From the NCBI RefSeq assembly GCF_001281025.1, contig NZ_CP012646.1:215001-279000 (forward strand): a stretch of 64,000 nt of DNA. The letters are read 5' to 3'. The stretch's first letter is position 1. Every line of letters starts with the position of its first letter. The notes beneath the pieces are model-generated. The model was not told where the DNA came from. It saw nothing but the letters and a program-made list of their open reading frames with translations, and made no database searches. Source of the stretch: Streptococcus mitis. GTDB taxonomy: Bacteria; Bacillota; Bacilli; Lactobacillales; Streptococcaceae. A program made the translations under genes and the position numbers. This document shows, piece by piece, positions 30,349 to 40,506 of this stretch.

Positions 30349-31197
30349 ATGAATACAAATCTCAAACCCAAACTTCAACGTTTTGCTTCTGCTACTGCCT
30401 TTGCCTGTCCCATCTGTCAAGAAAAGCTAACTCTAGTAGCTAGCAGTCTCAAGTGTAGCAATCACCATTCTTTTGATCTGTCAAAATTCGGCTATGTCAA
30501 TCTGGCGCCCCAAATCAAGCAATCCGCTAATTACGACAAGGAAAATTTTCAAAACCGTCAACGAATCCTAGAAGCTGGCTTTTATCAAGCTATTTTAGAG
30601 GCCGTCTCTGATTTACTTTCAAACTCAAAAAATGCCAAAACAATTTTAGATATCGGTTGTGGCGAAGGATTCTATTCTCGCAAACTCCAAGAAAGTCATC
30701 CTGACAAAACCTTCTATGCCTTTGATATTTCCAAAGATTCCGTCCAAATCGCTGCCAAGAGTGAACCCAACTGGGCAGTCAATTGGTTCGTTGGGGACCT
30801 TTCTCGCCTTCCTCTGCAAGATGCCAGTATGGATATCTTACTTGATCTCTTTTCCCCTGCCAATTACGGAGAATTTCGTCGCGTTTTATCCAAAGACGGT
30901 ATCTTGATAAAGGTTATTCCAACTAAAAATCACCTCAAGGAAATCCGTCAGAAGGTACAAGACCAGCTGACAAACAAGGACTATTCCAACCAAGATATCA
31001 AAAATCATTTCCAAAACAACTTCACTATCTTATCCAGTAAAACTGCCTCACTAACCAAGCCTATCACAGCAGAGCAACTCCAAGCCCTACTCAGCATGAC
31101 TCCTCTACTCTTTCATGTTAACCAGAGTAAGATTGACTGGAGCGACTTGACAGAGATTACTATTGAGGCTGAGATTCTGGTTGGGAAAGTACTATAA
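30349..31197 (+). CDS. rlmA: 23S rRNA (guanine-N1) methyltransferase RlmA(II)
   Basis: Methylates 23S rRNA at a guanine in the peptide exit tunnel region (G748 in the pneumococcal enzyme), which influences macrolide/ketolide binding. The 282-residue protein has an N-terminal zinc ribbon (Cys20, Cys23, Cys36, His40) and a SAM-binding Rossmann fold with ILDIGCGEGFYS near residue 104. No good ribosome-binding site is visible; a promoter ends six bases upstream of the ATG, so a leaderless mRNA is likely. A terminator follows immediately. Distinguishing the G745 from the G748 type rests on Gram-positive origin. Confidence 0.9.
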   Translation: MNTNLKPKLQRFASATAFACPICQEKLTLVASSLKCSNHHSFDLSKFGYVNLAPQIKQSANYDKENFQNRQRILEAGFYQAILEAVSDLLSNSKNAKTILDIGCGEGFYSRKLQESHPDKTFYAFDISKDSVQIAAKSEPNWAVNWFVGDLSRLPLQDASMDILLDLFSPANYGEFRRVLSKDGILIKVIPTKNHLKEIRQKVQDQLTNKDYSNQDIKNHFQNNFTILSSKTASLTKPITAEQLQALLSMTPLLFHVNQSKIDWSDLTEITIEAEILVGKVL

Positions 31198-31204
31198 TTA
31201 ACAC

Positions 31205-31240
31205 AAAAAACCGCATTTCAAGAAGATCTGCGGTTTTAAA
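31205..31240 (+). terminator. terminator after rlmA
   Basis: Arms AAAACCGCA (31207-31215) and TGCGGTTTT (31229-31237), A/T-flanked and therefore possibly bidirectional. Confidence 0.8.
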
Positions 31241-31302
31241 TTTCAATTTTTAAACTATCTATCCCAAAAGTCTAAAACATTTAAAGCTTTTAGCTTCTCC
31301 AT

Positions 31303-31509
31303 TTATTTTCGATTCGAAATAATAAATTTATCAATAAATAGCAATTGATATAAGGCGAGTACAGATCCCCAGAAACTACCTCGAAGAGAGATTTCTTGAT
31401 GATTGAGAGGAAACAAATCATGGTTACCAATATAGAGGCAGGTCAAAATGATAAATAAAATCCAAAATAAATCAGTCCATCTATATTTTGAAAAATATTT
31501 TTTCCACAT
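31303..31509 (-). CDS. small hypothetical membrane protein
   Basis: A 68-residue protein with two hydrophobic segments, WILFIILTCLYIG (about residues 15-28) and FWGSVLALYQLLFI (about 46-59), separated by a short loop, and a basic N-terminus (MWKKYFSKYRW). GAAGGTG precedes the ATG and a consensus promoter TTGTAC-17-TATAAT lies just upstream, which supports a real gene. No family recognised. Confidence 0.6.
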   Translation of the reverse strand: MWKKYFSKYRWTDLFWILFIILTCLYIGNHDLFPLNHQEISLRGSFWGSVLALYQLLFIDKFIISNRK

Positions 31510-31535
31510 AAAAACACCTTCTTTCCTATAATCAT

Positions 31536-31564
31536 ATTATAATACTTTATGTAAGCGAGTACAA
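31536..31564 (-). promoter_or_regulatory. promoter of the small membrane protein gene
   Basis: Minus-strand TTGTAC (31559-31564), 17 nt, TATAAT (31536-31541). Confidence 0.7.
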
Positions 31565-31692
31565 GAGGTATGAGGTAATTTTTAAATAGATTTCGAGCCT
31601 TAAAGGTTGTAAAAACAGCATTTTAAGCGTTCAATGTGTCTATGATTTCTCTCTTTTTAATTCAAGATTGACTCAAATCCACAGCATTCAAA

Positions 31693-31721
31693 AAAGCGAA
31701 TTTCAATCGAAATTCGCTTTA
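31693..31721 (-). terminator. terminator after glgP
   Basis: Perfect 12-bp arms AAAGCGAATTTC and GAAATTCGCTTT with a 4-base loop, T run on the minus strand. Confidence 0.8.
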
Positions 31722-31752
31722 TAGGAAAGTGTATTAGTATAAATCTTGTATC

Positions 31753-34011
31753 TTAGTTCAAGTGCCAGATATCTTCGTTGTACTGAGCGATTGTACGGTC
31801 AGATGAGAAGAACCCTGCTTTAGAAATGTTAACGATAACTTTATCCAACCATGCGTCACGGTCTTCGTAGTCAGCCAACATTTGCTCTTTGACTTTGATG
31901 TAGTCTTCCAAGTCAAGAAGAGTCATGAACCAGTCTTTGTTGATCAATTCCTTGTAAAGACGTTCCAAGCGCTCTTTGTTTCCAGCTGCAAGAACTGCAT
32001 CGCTAACGATGAAGTCAACCAATGGTTTGATAGCTTTACGGGCGTAGAATTCGCTTGATTTGTAAGCTGCTTTTGCGTAAAGGTCGATAACAGTTTCTGA
32101 ATCTTCACCAAAGATGTAGATGTTTTCGTCGCCAACCAACTCAGCGATTTCCACGTTAGCACCGTCCATAGTACCAAGTGTCAAAGCTCCGTTCAACATG
32201 AATTTCATGTTACCAGTACCTGAAGCTTCTTTAGAAGCAAGTGAGATTTGTTCTGAGATATCACATGCTGGGATAAGGAAGCTTGCTGCAGTAACGTTGT
32301 AGTTTTCAACCATAACTACTTGCAGGTGTGGAGCTACTGCTGGATCGTTAGCAATAACTTCTGACATGCAAAGGATCAAGTGGATGATGTCTTGAGCAAT
32401 TGTGTAGGCTGGAGCTGCTTTACCACCAAAGAAGATTGTGATTGGGCGAGCAGGGATGTTCCCAGCTTTGATGTCAAGATATTTGTGGATTACGTACAAG
32501 GCGTTCATTTGTTGGCGTTTGTACTCGTGAAGACGTTTGATTTGGATATCAAAGATAGAGTTTGGATTGATTTCCACACCTTGGTGTTCTTTCAAGTGAC
32601 GAGCCAATTTACGTTTGTTGTGAGCCTTGATGCTTTCCAATTTTTCTTTGACAGCTGCTTTGTCTTCATAAGACAAGAGTTTTTCAAGCTCATCTGCTTC
32701 ATGGTGCCAACCTTCTCCAAGAATCTCATCCAAGTAGTGAGACAAGCTTGGGTTAGCATGCATGAGCCAACGACGGAAAGTGATACCGTTTGTTTTGTTG
32801 TTGAATTTTTCTGGGTAAAGGTCGTAGAAAGCTTTCAACTCAGAGTTCTTCAAGATTTCAGTGTGAAGTGCTGCTACTCCGTTAACACTGTATCCGTAGT
32901 GGATATCCATGTGAGCCATGTGAACACGTCCACTCTCGTCAATAATTTGAACAGCTGGATCTTTCACTTCTGCTTTCACACGACGGTCCAATTCTTCGAT
33001 GATTGGTACCAAGTGAGGAACCACTTCTTGCAAGAATTCAAGAGGCCATTTTTCAAGGGCTTCAGCAAGGATTGTGTGGTTAGTGTAGGCAGTCATGCTA
33101 CGAACGATTGAGATTGCTTCGTCAAGCTCGATACCACGAGCAGTCAAAAGACGGATCAATTCAGGGATAACCATTGATGGGTGAGTATCGTTGATTTGTA
33201 CAACTGCGTAGTCAGCAAGGTCATGCAAGTTGCTTCCTTTTTCGATTGCTTCGTCGATAATCAATTGTGCACCGTTTGAAACCATGAAGTATTGTTGGAA
33301 GATACGGAGCAATTCACCTTGACGGTCACTATCATCTGGGTAAAGGAAAAGAGTCAAGTTGCGAGCGATGTCTGTTTTATCAAAGTTGATACCATCTTTA
33401 ATAATAGAAGAATCAACTGAATCCAAGTCAAACAAACGCAAGCGGTTCTTCGTTTCTGTCTTGTAACCAGGTACATCGATATCGTAAAGAGTTGATGTCA
33501 ATGTGAAGTGAGCAAATGGCACTTGGTAGCTACGGCTTGAGCGAACCAACCAGTTTTGCTCTGTCAACCATGCATTTGGAATTGTTTCTTGTTGGTTGTT
33601 TTTAAGAACTTGTTGGAAAAGACCGTAGTGGTAGTTAAGACCAACACCGTCACCGTTCAAACCAAGAGTAGCAATTGAGTCGATAAAGCAGGCAGCCAAA
33701 CGTCCCAAACCACCATTACCAAGAGATGGTTCCAGTTCAACTTCTTCAACTTCGATCAAGTCTTTACCTGCAGCTGCAAGTTCTTTTTTGACATCGTCGT
33801 AAAGACCAAGGTTGATCAAGTTGTTTGACAAGAGCTTACCAATCAAGAACTCAGCTGAGATGTAGTAAACTTTTTTCTTACCAGTGTTAACTGGTTTTTG
33901 ACTGCTTGCAAGCTTGCTGTAGTTAAGAAGAGCCAGGTAAAGCTCTTCATTGCTACATTCTGCAATGGTCTTATTGTAACGATTTTGTACAAATTCTTGT
34001 AGTGATAACAT
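31753..34011 (-). CDS. glgP: maltodextrin/glycogen phosphorylase
   Basis: Phosphorolytically releases glucose 1-phosphate from the non-reducing end of alpha-1,4-glucans; also called malP. The 752-residue protein carries the phosphorylase signature [17 protein letters not shown] (about residues 600-616) with the PLP-binding Lys. [20 protein letters not shown] near 93 is the substrate/PLP region. It follows malQ by 25 bp and is transcribed from the MalR-controlled promoter upstream of malQ. Its product feeds glycolysis via phosphoglucomutase. Confidence 0.96.
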   Translation of the reverse strand: MLSLQEFVQNRYNKTIAECSNEELYLALLNYSKLASSQKPVNTGKKKVYYISAEFLIGKLLSNNLINLGLYDDVKKELAAAGKDLIEVEEVELEPSLGNGGLGRLAACFIDSIATLGLNGDGVGLNYHYGLFQQVLKNNQQETIPNAWLTEQNWLVRSSRSYQVPFAHFTLTSTLYDIDVPGYKTETKNRLRLFDLDSVDSSIIKDGINFDKTDIARNLTLFLYPDDSDRQGELLRIFQQYFMVSNGAQLIIDEAIEKGSNLHDLADYAVVQINDTHPSMVIPELIRLLTARGIELDEAISIVRSMTAYTNHTILAEALEKWPLEFLQEVVPHLVPIIEELDRRVKAEVKDPAVQIIDESGRVHMAHMDIHYGYSVNGVAALHTEILKNSELKAFYDLYPEKFNNKTNGITFRRWLMHANPSLSHYLDEILGEGWHHEADELEKLLSYEDKAAVKEKLESIKAHNKRKLARHLKEHQGVEINPNSIFDIQIKRLHEYKRQQMNALYVIHKYLDIKAGNIPARPITIFFGGKAAPAYTIAQDIIHLILCMSEVIANDPAVAPHLQVVMVENYNVTAASFLIPACDISEQISLASKEASGTGNMKFMLNGALTLGTMDGANVEIAELVGDENIYIFGEDSETVIDLYAKAAYKSSEFYARKAIKPLVDFIVSDAVLAAGNKERLERLYKELINKDWFMTLLDLEDYIKVKEQMLADYEDRDAWLDKVIVNISKAGFFSSDRTIAQYNEDIWHLN

Positions 34012-34036
34012 GTTTAAGGTGTCTCCTGATATTGTA

Positions 34037-35554
34037 TTATTTCTTTAAATCTACCAAATTTTCATTGATTCGGCGATAGATTGTTGTCAAGTCAAGCAAG
34101 CCTTCCTCGACAGCTGGTGTCAATTGATCTTCAGTCATACGCCAAGACCAGTTTCCACCAAGGGTAGATGGGAAGTTCATACGAGCTGCCTCATCCAATT
34201 CTAGCAAATCTTGCATAGTTGCAATTGCCATGAAGCTAACTGATGAAAAGACTGTACGAAGCATAGCATGTGGCACTGTTTCGTATTCTTTACGGTTCGT
34301 GTAGCGAGCCATGTATTCACGAGTCGCATCATCGATCTCGTTACGGTACCAACCAAGGACCGTATTGTTATCGTGTGTTCCTGTGTACATAACTGAGTTA
34401 GCAGGTGCCAAGTGTGGGCTATCGATACTTTCATCTTCTGGGTTGAAAGCAAATTGAAGAATCTTCATTCCTGGGAACCCAGTACGTTCACGTAATTCGA
34501 TAACTTCATCAGTCATGAAGCCAAGGTCTTCTGCGATGATGTTTAGCTCACCAAGTTCTTCCTTAACAGCTGCAAAAAGCTTGTAGCCAGGACCTTTGAC
34601 CCACTCACCAGGTGCTGCTGTATCGGAACCAGCAGGGATTTCCCAGTAAGATTCGAAACCACGGAAGTGGTCGATACGAACGATGTCGTAGATTTTGAAG
34701 CTTTCACGCAAGCGCTCAATCCACCATTTGTAACCGTCTTTGTCCATTGCTTCCCAGTCATAGATTGGATTACCCCAAAGCTGACCAGTTGCAGAAAATT
34801 CATCTGGTGGGCATCCTGCGATGCAAGTCGCCTTACCGTTGACATCTGTCTTAAAGAGATGTGGATTTGCCCACATATCGCTTGAATCTTCCGCTACATA
34901 GATTGGCATGTCCCCAACGATTTCGATGTGGTTGTCGTTCGCGTAAGCTTTCAATTTCAACCATTGTTGGAAGAAGAAGTATTGAGTCACACGGTGGTAA
35001 ACCAACTTGTCTGCCAATTGCTCACGGTAGCTTTCAAGCGCTGAAGCTTTACGAGCACGAGCATCTGCATCTGGCCACTCAGTCCAAGCAAGATTGTCAA
35101 AATGCTCTTTGATAGCCATATACTCTGCAAAGAGTTCAAGCCATGATTGGTTGTCTTGAGCAAATTTCTCAAAATCTTTAACATCTCCTACTTCCAAGAA
35201 ACGTTTTACCGCTTTTTCTAAAAGAGGACGACGTGCATAGTAGATTTTCGCATAATCAACTTCAGACGCATCACTACCAAAGTCAACCCCTTCAAGGTCA
35301 CTTGCTTGCAACAAGCCTTGTTCCACCAAGATATCTAAATCGATAAAATGAGTGTTCCCTGCGAAGGCTGAGAAAGATTGGTAAGGAGAGTCTCCGTAAC
35401 TAGTTGTTCCTAGTGGAAGGATTTGCCAGTAACGTTGTTTTGTGCGAACCAAGAAATCAACGAAGTCGTAAGCACTTTTACCAAATGATCCGATTCCGTA
35501 TGCTCCTGGAAGAGAAGAAATGTGCATCAACACACCACTTTGACGTTTTTTCAT
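34037..35554 (-). CDS. malQ: 4-alpha-glucanotransferase (amylomaltase)
   Basis: Disproportionates maltodextrins, producing glucose and longer chains that glgP can attack; called malM in pneumococcus. The 505-residue GH77 enzyme has [31 protein letters not shown] (nucleophile Asp), [14 protein letters not shown] (acid/base Glu) and [11 protein letters not shown]. The ATG at 35554 is chosen because GAGGTG lies at proper distance; three extra upstream residues are possible. It is the first gene of malQ-glgP, divergent from malX. Confidence 0.96.
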   Translation of the reverse strand: MKKRQSGVLMHISSLPGAYGIGSFGKSAYDFVDFLVRTKQRYWQILPLGTTSYGDSPYQSFSAFAGNTHFIDLDILVEQGLLQASDLEGVDFGSDASEVDYAKIYYARRPLLEKAVKRFLEVGDVKDFEKFAQDNQSWLELFAEYMAIKEHFDNLAWTEWPDADARARKASALESYREQLADKLVYHRVTQYFFFQQWLKLKAYANDNHIEIVGDMPIYVAEDSSDMWANPHLFKTDVNGKATCIAGCPPDEFSATGQLWGNPIYDWEAMDKDGYKWWIERLRESFKIYDIVRIDHFRGFESYWEIPAGSDTAAPGEWVKGPGYKLFAAVKEELGELNIIAEDLGFMTDEVIELRERTGFPGMKILQFAFNPEDESIDSPHLAPANSVMYTGTHDNNTVLGWYRNEIDDATREYMARYTNRKEYETVPHAMLRTVFSSVSFMAIATMQDLLELDEAARMNFPSTLGGNWSWRMTEDQLTPAVEEGLLDLTTIYRRINENLVDLKK

Positions 35555-35600
35555 AATAAGCACCTCATGTGTTTATAGTTAGATATTACATTTTTATGAA

Positions 35601-35614
35601 CGCAAACGTTTGCG
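35601..35614. promoter_or_regulatory. MalR-type operator for malQ-glgP
   Basis: Perfect 14-bp palindrome CGCAAACGTTTGCG just downstream of the -10, positioned to block transcription. A LacI-family site; malR is encoded nearby. CcpA could compete for it. Confidence 0.8.
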
Positions 35615-35622
35615 CTATTACT

Positions 35623-35651
35623 AGTATAGCTCATTTTCTTGATAAATGCAA
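35623..35651 (-). promoter_or_regulatory. malQ-glgP promoter
   Basis: TTGCAT (35646-35651), 17 nt, TATACT (35623-35628) on the minus strand. Confidence 0.8.
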
Positions 35652-35935
35652 GCGGTTTTAGATAACTTTTTTGATTATTTTTTAAAAATTTTTTCTTCTT
35701 ACTCGTATATATATTCTTTCAGGAAACAAACAAAATAGGAATAAGGGTTTCACTTATCTCATTAAGCAAAAATAAAGTGAGAATCCTCCCTGCTTTCCAT
35801 TTGTAAATTAGGCAATCGTTTTCTCAACTTTTTTTAAATTTAAAACAAAACCGATTTTTGGTATTTTCTACTATTATATGACGATGAAGCGTTTACTTTT
35901 TTCACAATTTTTTTAAAAATTTTTACAAAAAACAC

Positions 35936-35964
35936 TTGCAACCGCTTTCTGATTGTGTTATACT
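35936..35964 (+). promoter_or_regulatory. malXCD promoter
   Basis: TTGCAA (35936-35941), 17 nt, TATACT (35959-35964). It mirrors the divergent malQ promoter. The 270 bp between the two promoters are A/T-tract-rich and contain no gene. Confidence 0.82.
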
Positions 35965-35975
35965 AGTCCCATAAA

Positions 35976-35994
35976 GGAAAACGTTTGCGTTTCC
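35976..35994. promoter_or_regulatory. MalR-type operator for malXCD
   Basis: GGAAAACGTTTGCGTTTCC lies 12 bp downstream of the malX -10, sharing AAACGTTTGCG with the operator at the divergent promoter. Confidence 0.78.
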
Positions 35995-36032
35995 TCATTA
36001 TAAAATTTGTTATTCTTTAGGAGGAATACACT

Positions 36033-37304
36033 ATGTCATCTAAATTCATGAAGAGCGCTGCTGTGCTTGGAACTGTTACACTTGCTAGCTTGCTTTTGGT
36101 AGCTTGCGGAAGCAAAACTGCTGATAAGCCTGCTGATTCTGGTTCATCTGAAGCGAAAGAACTCACTTTCTACGTTGAAGACCAATATAAAGCCTTTGCT
36201 GAATCAGCTGCAAAAGCTTACGAAAAAGAAGCTGGCGTAAAAGTTACCATCAAAACAGGAGACCAAATGGGTGGGCTTGACAAACTTTCTCTTGACAACC
36301 AATCAGGTCAAGCTGCTGACGTTATGATGGCTCCATACGACCGTGTAGGTAGTCTTGGTACTGACGGACAACTCTCAGAAGTGAAATTGAGCGACGGTGC
36401 TAAAACAGATGATAAAACTAAATCTCTTGTGACAGCTGCTGATGGTAAAGTTTACGGTGCTCCTGCTGTTATCGAGTCACTTGTTATGTACTACAACAAA
36501 GACTTGGTAAAAGAAGCTCCAAAAACTTTTGCTGACTTAGAAAACCTTGCTAAAGATAGCAAATATGCCTTCGCTGGAGAAGATGGAAAAACTTCTGCTT
36601 TCCTAGCTGACTGGACAAACTTCTACTATGCATATGGACTTCTTGCTGGTAACGGTGCTTACGTATTCGGACAAAACGGTAAAGACGCTAAAGATATCGG
36701 TCTTGCAAACGACGGTTCTATCGCAGGTATCAACTACGCTAAATCTTGGTATGAAAAATGGCCTAAAGGTATGCAAGATACTGAAGGTGCTGGCAACTTA
36801 ATCCAAACTCAATTCCAAGAAGGTAAAACAGCTGCTATCATCGACGGACCTTGGAAAGCTCAAGCCTTTAAAGATGCTAAAGTAAACTACGGTGTTGCAA
36901 CTATCCCAACTCTTCCAAATGGAAAAGAATATGCTGCATTCGGTGGTGGTAAAGCTTGGATTATCCCATCAAGCACTAAGAACCTTGAAGGCGCTCAAAA
37001 ATTTGTAGACTTCCTTGTTTCAACTGAAGAACAAAAAGCCTTCTACGATACAACTAACGAAATCCCAGCTAACACTGAAGCTCGTACATATGCTGAAGGT
37101 AAAAATGATGAGTTGACAACAGCTGTTATCAAACAGTTCAAGAACGCTCAACCAATGCCAAACATCTCTCAAATGTCTGCAGTTTGGGATCCAGCGAAAA
37201 CTATGCTCTTTGATGCTGTAAGTGGTAAGAAAGATGCGAAAACAGCTGCTAACGACGCTGTAACATTGATCAAAGAAACAATCAAACAAAAATTTGGTGA
37301 ATAA
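36033..37304 (+). CDS. malX: maltodextrin ABC transporter substrate-binding lipoprotein
   Basis: Surface lipoprotein that captures maltodextrins for MalCD. The 423-residue protein has a lipoprotein signal peptide with lipobox LLVAC (Cys near residue 25), a short Ser/Ala linker and a family 1 solute-binding fold. QTQFQEGKTAAIIDGPWKAQAF near 260 is typical of maltose-binding proteins. AGGAGGAATACACT precedes the ATG. A strong hairpin follows the stop, expected to keep the binding protein more abundant than the permeases. Confidence 0.96.
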   Translation: MSSKFMKSAAVLGTVTLASLLLVACGSKTADKPADSGSSEAKELTFYVEDQYKAFAESAAKAYEKEAGVKVTIKTGDQMGGLDKLSLDNQSGQAADVMMAPYDRVGSLGTDGQLSEVKLSDGAKTDDKTKSLVTAADGKVYGAPAVIESLVMYYNKDLVKEAPKTFADLENLAKDSKYAFAGEDGKTSAFLADWTNFYYAYGLLAGNGAYVFGQNGKDAKDIGLANDGSIAGINYAKSWYEKWPKGMQDTEGAGNLIQTQFQEGKTAAIIDGPWKAQAFKDAKVNYGVATIPTLPNGKEYAAFGGGKAWIIPSSTKNLEGAQKFVDFLVSTEEQKAFYDTTNEIPANTEARTYAEGKNDELTTAVIKQFKNAQPMPNISQMSAVWDPAKTMLFDAVSGKKDAKTAANDAVTLIKETIKQKFGE

Positions 37305-37315
37305 AAAATTTGTTC

Positions 37316-37342
37316 AAGGGGGGTGGAAATCAAATCCCCCTT
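37316..37342 (+). terminator. partial terminator between malX and malC
   Basis: Arms AAGGGGG and CCCCCTT with a 13-base loop, then TGAATTTATC. The short T run suggests partial termination or 3'-end protection of malX mRNA. Confidence 0.65.
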
Positions 37343-37414
37343 TGAATTTATCAATCAAAAACATATATAGTTTAGGTTTTAATTAGAAACCAGTATCCTA
37401 TGAAAGGAGTTATT

Positions 37415-38707
37415 ATGGAAAAGCAACAACCTAGTAAAGCAGCTCTGCTGTCTATCATTCCTGGGTTAGGACAGATTTACAATAAACAAAAAGCCAAAGG
37501 TTTTATCTTCCTTGGTGTAACCATCGTATTCGTCCTTTACTTCCTAGCACTTGCAGCCCCTGAATTGAGCAATCTCATCACTCTTGGTGACAAACCAGGT
37601 CGTGATAATTCCCTCTTTATGCTGATTCGTGGTGCCTTCCATTTAATCTTTGTAGTTGTTTATGTACTCTTTTATTTCGCAAATATCAAAGACGCACATA
37701 CAACTGCCAAACACATTAACAATGGCATACCAGTAGCACTTACCTTTAAAGAAATGGTCAAAGGAATCTATGAAAATGGCTTCCCTTACCTCTTAATCAT
37801 TCCATCTTACATTGCCATGACTTTTGCGATTATCTTCCCAGTTATCGTAACCTTGATGATCGCCTTTACCAACTACGACTTCCAACACTTGCCACCAAAC
37901 AAATTGTTGGACTGGGTTGGTTTGACCAACTTTACAAACATTTGGAGCTTGAGTACCTTCCGTTCTGCCTTTGGTGCCGTCCTTTCTTGGACTATCATCT
38001 GGGCTTTATCTGCCTCAACTTTACAGATCGTCATTGGTATCTTCACAGCTATCATTGCTAACCAACCATTTATCAAAGGAAAACGTATCTTCGGTGTTAT
38101 TTTCCTTCTTCCTTGGGCTGTCCCAGCCTTCATCACTATCTTGACATTCTCAAACATGTTTAACGATAGTGTCGGAGCCATCAACACTCAAGTATTGCCA
38201 ATCTTGGCTAAATTCCTTCCTTTCCTTGATGGTGCTCTTATTCCTTGGAAAACAGACCCAACTTGGACTAAGATTGCCTTGATTATGATGCAAGGTTGGC
38301 TTGGATTCCCATATATCTACGTTTTGACCTTGGGTATCTTGCAATCTATTCCTAACGACCTTTACGAAGCAGCTTATATTGACGGTGCCAATGCTTGGCA
38401 AAAATTCCGCAACATCACTTTCCCAATGATCTTGGCTGTTGCTGCACCTACTTTGATTAGCCAATACACCTTCAACTTTAACAACTTCTCTATCATGTAC
38501 CTCTTCAATGGTGGAGGTCCTGGTAGTGTCGGAGGGGGAGCTGGTTCAACTGATATCTTGATCTCATGGATCTACCGTTTGACAACAGGTACATCTCCTC
38601 AATACTCAATGGCGGCAGCTGTTACCTTGATTATCTCTATCATTGTCATCTCAATCTCTATGATCGCATTCAAGAAACTACACGCATTTGATATGGAGGA
38701 CGTCTAA
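37415..38707 (+). CDS. malC: maltodextrin ABC transporter permease MalC (MalF-type)
   Basis: A 430-residue integral membrane permease with an extended N-terminal region and a C-terminal binding-protein-dependent transport domain; the EAA loop is [20 protein letters not shown] (about residues 320-340), which contacts the ATPase. No dedicated ATPase gene is encoded in this locus, so it probably uses a shared MsmK-type ATPase elsewhere. The ATG at 37415 has AAAGGAG seven bases upstream; a start five codons earlier would overlap that site. malD begins 1 nt after its stop. Confidence 0.95.
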   Translation: MEKQQPSKAALLSIIPGLGQIYNKQKAKGFIFLGVTIVFVLYFLALAAPELSNLITLGDKPGRDNSLFMLIRGAFHLIFVVVYVLFYFANIKDAHTTAKHINNGIPVALTFKEMVKGIYENGFPYLLIIPSYIAMTFAIIFPVIVTLMIAFTNYDFQHLPPNKLLDWVGLTNFTNIWSLSTFRSAFGAVLSWTIIWALSASTLQIVIGIFTAIIANQPFIKGKRIFGVIFLLPWAVPAFITILTFSNMFNDSVGAINTQVLPILAKFLPFLDGALIPWKTDPTWTKIALIMMQGWLGFPYIYVLTLGILQSIPNDLYEAAYIDGANAWQKFRNITFPMILAVAAPTLISQYTFNFNNFSIMYLFNGGGPGSVGGGAGSTDILISWIYRLTTGTSPQYSMAAAVTLIISIIVISISMIAFKKLHAFDMEDV

Positions 38708-38708
38708 G

Positions 38709-39551
38709 ATGAATAACTCAATTAAACTCAAACGTAGACTGACTCAAACCCTTACTTACCTCTACTTGATTGGCCTATCAATCGTGATTATCTATCCACT
38801 GTTGATCACCATCATGTCAGCCTTTAAAGCAGGTAACGTCGCAGCCTTTAAACTCGATACTAACATCGACTTCAATTTTGATAACTTTAAAGGACTCTTT
38901 ACTGAAACTCTATACGGTACTTGGTATCTCAATACCTTGATCATCGCCTTGGTTACCATGGCGGTTCAAACAAGTATCATCGTACTTGCTGGTTATGCCT
39001 ACAGCCGTTACAACTTCTTGGCTCGTAAACAAAGTTTGGTCTTCTTCTTGATTATCCAAATGGTGCCAACCATGGCCGCTTTGACAGCCTTCTTCGTTAT
39101 GGCGCTTATGTTGAACGCCCTTAACCACAGCTGGTTCCTCATCTTCCTATACGTTGGTGGTGGTATCCCGATGAATGCTTGGCTCATGAAAGGCTACTTC
39201 GATACAGTGCCAATGTCTCTAGACGAATCTGCAAAACTAGACGGTGCAGGACACTTCCGTCGCTTCTGGCAAATTGTTCTTCCACTTGTTCGCCCAATGG
39301 TTGCCGTACAAGCTCTCTGGGCCTTCATGGGACCTTTCGGGGACTACATCCTCTCTAGTTTCTTGCTTCGTGAGAAAGAATACTTTACTGTTGCCGTTGG
39401 TCTCCAAACCTTCGTCAACAATGCGAAGAACTTGAAGATTGCCTACTTCTCAGCAGGTGCTATCCTCATCGCCCTTCCAATCTGTATTCTCTTCTTCTTC
39501 CTACAAAAGAACTTTGTTTCAGGACTTACAAGTGGTGGCGACAAGGGATAA
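38709..39551 (+). CDS. malD: maltodextrin ABC transporter permease MalD (MalG-type)
   Basis: A 280-residue permease with six transmembrane segments and the EAA-type loop [21 protein letters not shown] (about 180-200). The ATG at 38709 is 1 nt after the malC stop and is served by GGAGG within the malC end. Works with MalC and MalX. The stop codon sits inside a long hairpin terminator. Confidence 0.95.
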   Translation: MNNSIKLKRRLTQTLTYLYLIGLSIVIIYPLLITIMSAFKAGNVAAFKLDTNIDFNFDNFKGLFTETLYGTWYLNTLIIALVTMAVQTSIIVLAGYAYSRYNFLARKQSLVFFLIIQMVPTMAALTAFFVMALMLNALNHSWFLIFLYVGGGIPMNAWLMKGYFDTVPMSLDESAKLDGAGHFRRFWQIVLPLVRPMVAVQALWAFMGPFGDYILSSFLLREKEYFTVAVGLQTFVNNAKNLKIAYFSAGAILIALPICILFFFLQKNFVSGLTSGGDKG

Positions 39552-39572
39552 TATATCCCCGCCACCCTTTTT
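39534..39572 (+). terminator. terminator after malD
   Basis: Two nested perfect stems, GGTGGCG/CGCCACC and GGGATA/TATCCC, then CTTTTTC. The stem contains the malD stop codon. Confidence 0.85.
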
Positions 39573-39630
39573 CATTTTAAAACTTGTTACTGTAAAAATA
39601 TCCTTGTAGCAAGCAATTTGTCTCCTAGAC

Positions 39631-39659
39631 TTGAAATAAAGTACATTTCTCTATATAAT
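39631..39659 (+). promoter_or_regulatory. malAR promoter
   Basis: TTGAAA (39631-39636), 17 nt, TATAAT (39654-39659). No MalR-type palindrome is seen here, so malAR may be constitutive. Confidence 0.7.
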
Positions 39660-39696
39660 AATACTCATATAGAAAACACCTTTTAGAAAGATACAA

Positions 39697-40497
39697 ATGC
39701 TTCCATATCCATTTTCATATTTTTCAAGTATTTGGGGATTTCGTAAGCCCCTGTCCAAACGTTTCGGACTCAACTGGTTTCAGCTTCTCTTTACCAGTAT
39801 CTTCCTTATCAGCTTATCTATGGTACCTATTGCCATCCAAAACAGCTCACAGGAGACTTATCCGCTAGAAACCTTTATCGATAATGTCTATGAACCATTG
39901 ACAGATAAGGTTGTACAGGATCTCTCTGAACACGCTACAATTGTTGATGGCAAATTAACTTATACAGGAACAGCTAGTCAAGCCCCTTCTATTGTGATCG
40001 GTCCAAGTCAAAGCAAGGAATTACCTAAGAACTTGCAACTGCATTTCGATACGAATGAGCTAGTCATCAGCAAGGAAAGTAAAGAGCTGACCCGTATCTC
40101 TTACCGAGCGATTCAGACTGAGAGTTTCAAAAGTAAGGACAGCTTGACCCAAGCCATTTCTAAAGACTGGTACCAGCAGAATCGTGTCTATATCAGTCTC
40201 TTCCTAGTTCTCGGTGCGAGCTTCCTCTTTGGTTTGAATTTCTTCATTGTCTCTCTAGGAGCTAGTCTTCTCCTTTATATCACTAAGAAATCACGCCTCT
40301 TTTCATTTAGGACCTTTAAAGAGTGCTACCATTTTATCTTGAACTGTTTAGGATTACCTACTCTAATTACGCTTATTTTGGGACTCTTTGGCCAAAATAT
40401 GACAACTCTCATCACTGTACAAAACATTCTTTTTGTTCTGTATCTGGTCACTATCTTTTATAAAACGCATTTCCGTGATCCAGATTACCATAAATAG
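39697..40497 (+). CDS. malA: maltodextrin locus membrane protein MalA
   Basis: A 266-residue membrane protein with an N-terminal transmembrane segment (about 28-46), an extracellular-type domain (about 50-160) and three to four C-terminal transmembrane segments. It matches the MalA/DUF1189 type found upstream of malR in streptococci; the biochemical role is not established. The weak ribosome-binding site AGAAAG precedes the ATG. malR follows after 9 bp. Confidence 0.8.
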   Translation: MLPYPFSYFSSIWGFRKPLSKRFGLNWFQLLFTSIFLISLSMVPIAIQNSSQETYPLETFIDNVYEPLTDKVVQDLSEHATIVDGKLTYTGTASQAPSIVIGPSQSKELPKNLQLHFDTNELVISKESKELTRISYRAIQTESFKSKDSLTQAISKDWYQQNRVYISLFLVLGASFLFGLNFFIVSLGASLLLYITKKSRLFSFRTFKECYHFILNCLGLPTLITLILGLFGQNMTTLITVQNILFVLYLVTIFYKTHFRDPDYHK

Positions 40498-40506
40498 GAG
40501 ATTTTT

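Noticed and set aside
32380..33111. Open frame of 243 codons antisense to glgP
   Set aside because: Shadow of glgP codon usage; composition (Phe/Val/Cys-rich) is implausible and no start signal exists.
35652..35935. CiaR-type TTTAAG repeats in the malQ/malX intergenic region
   Set aside because: Only loose TTTAAA tracts in an A/T-rich stretch are visible; no clear pair at the 5-base spacing.
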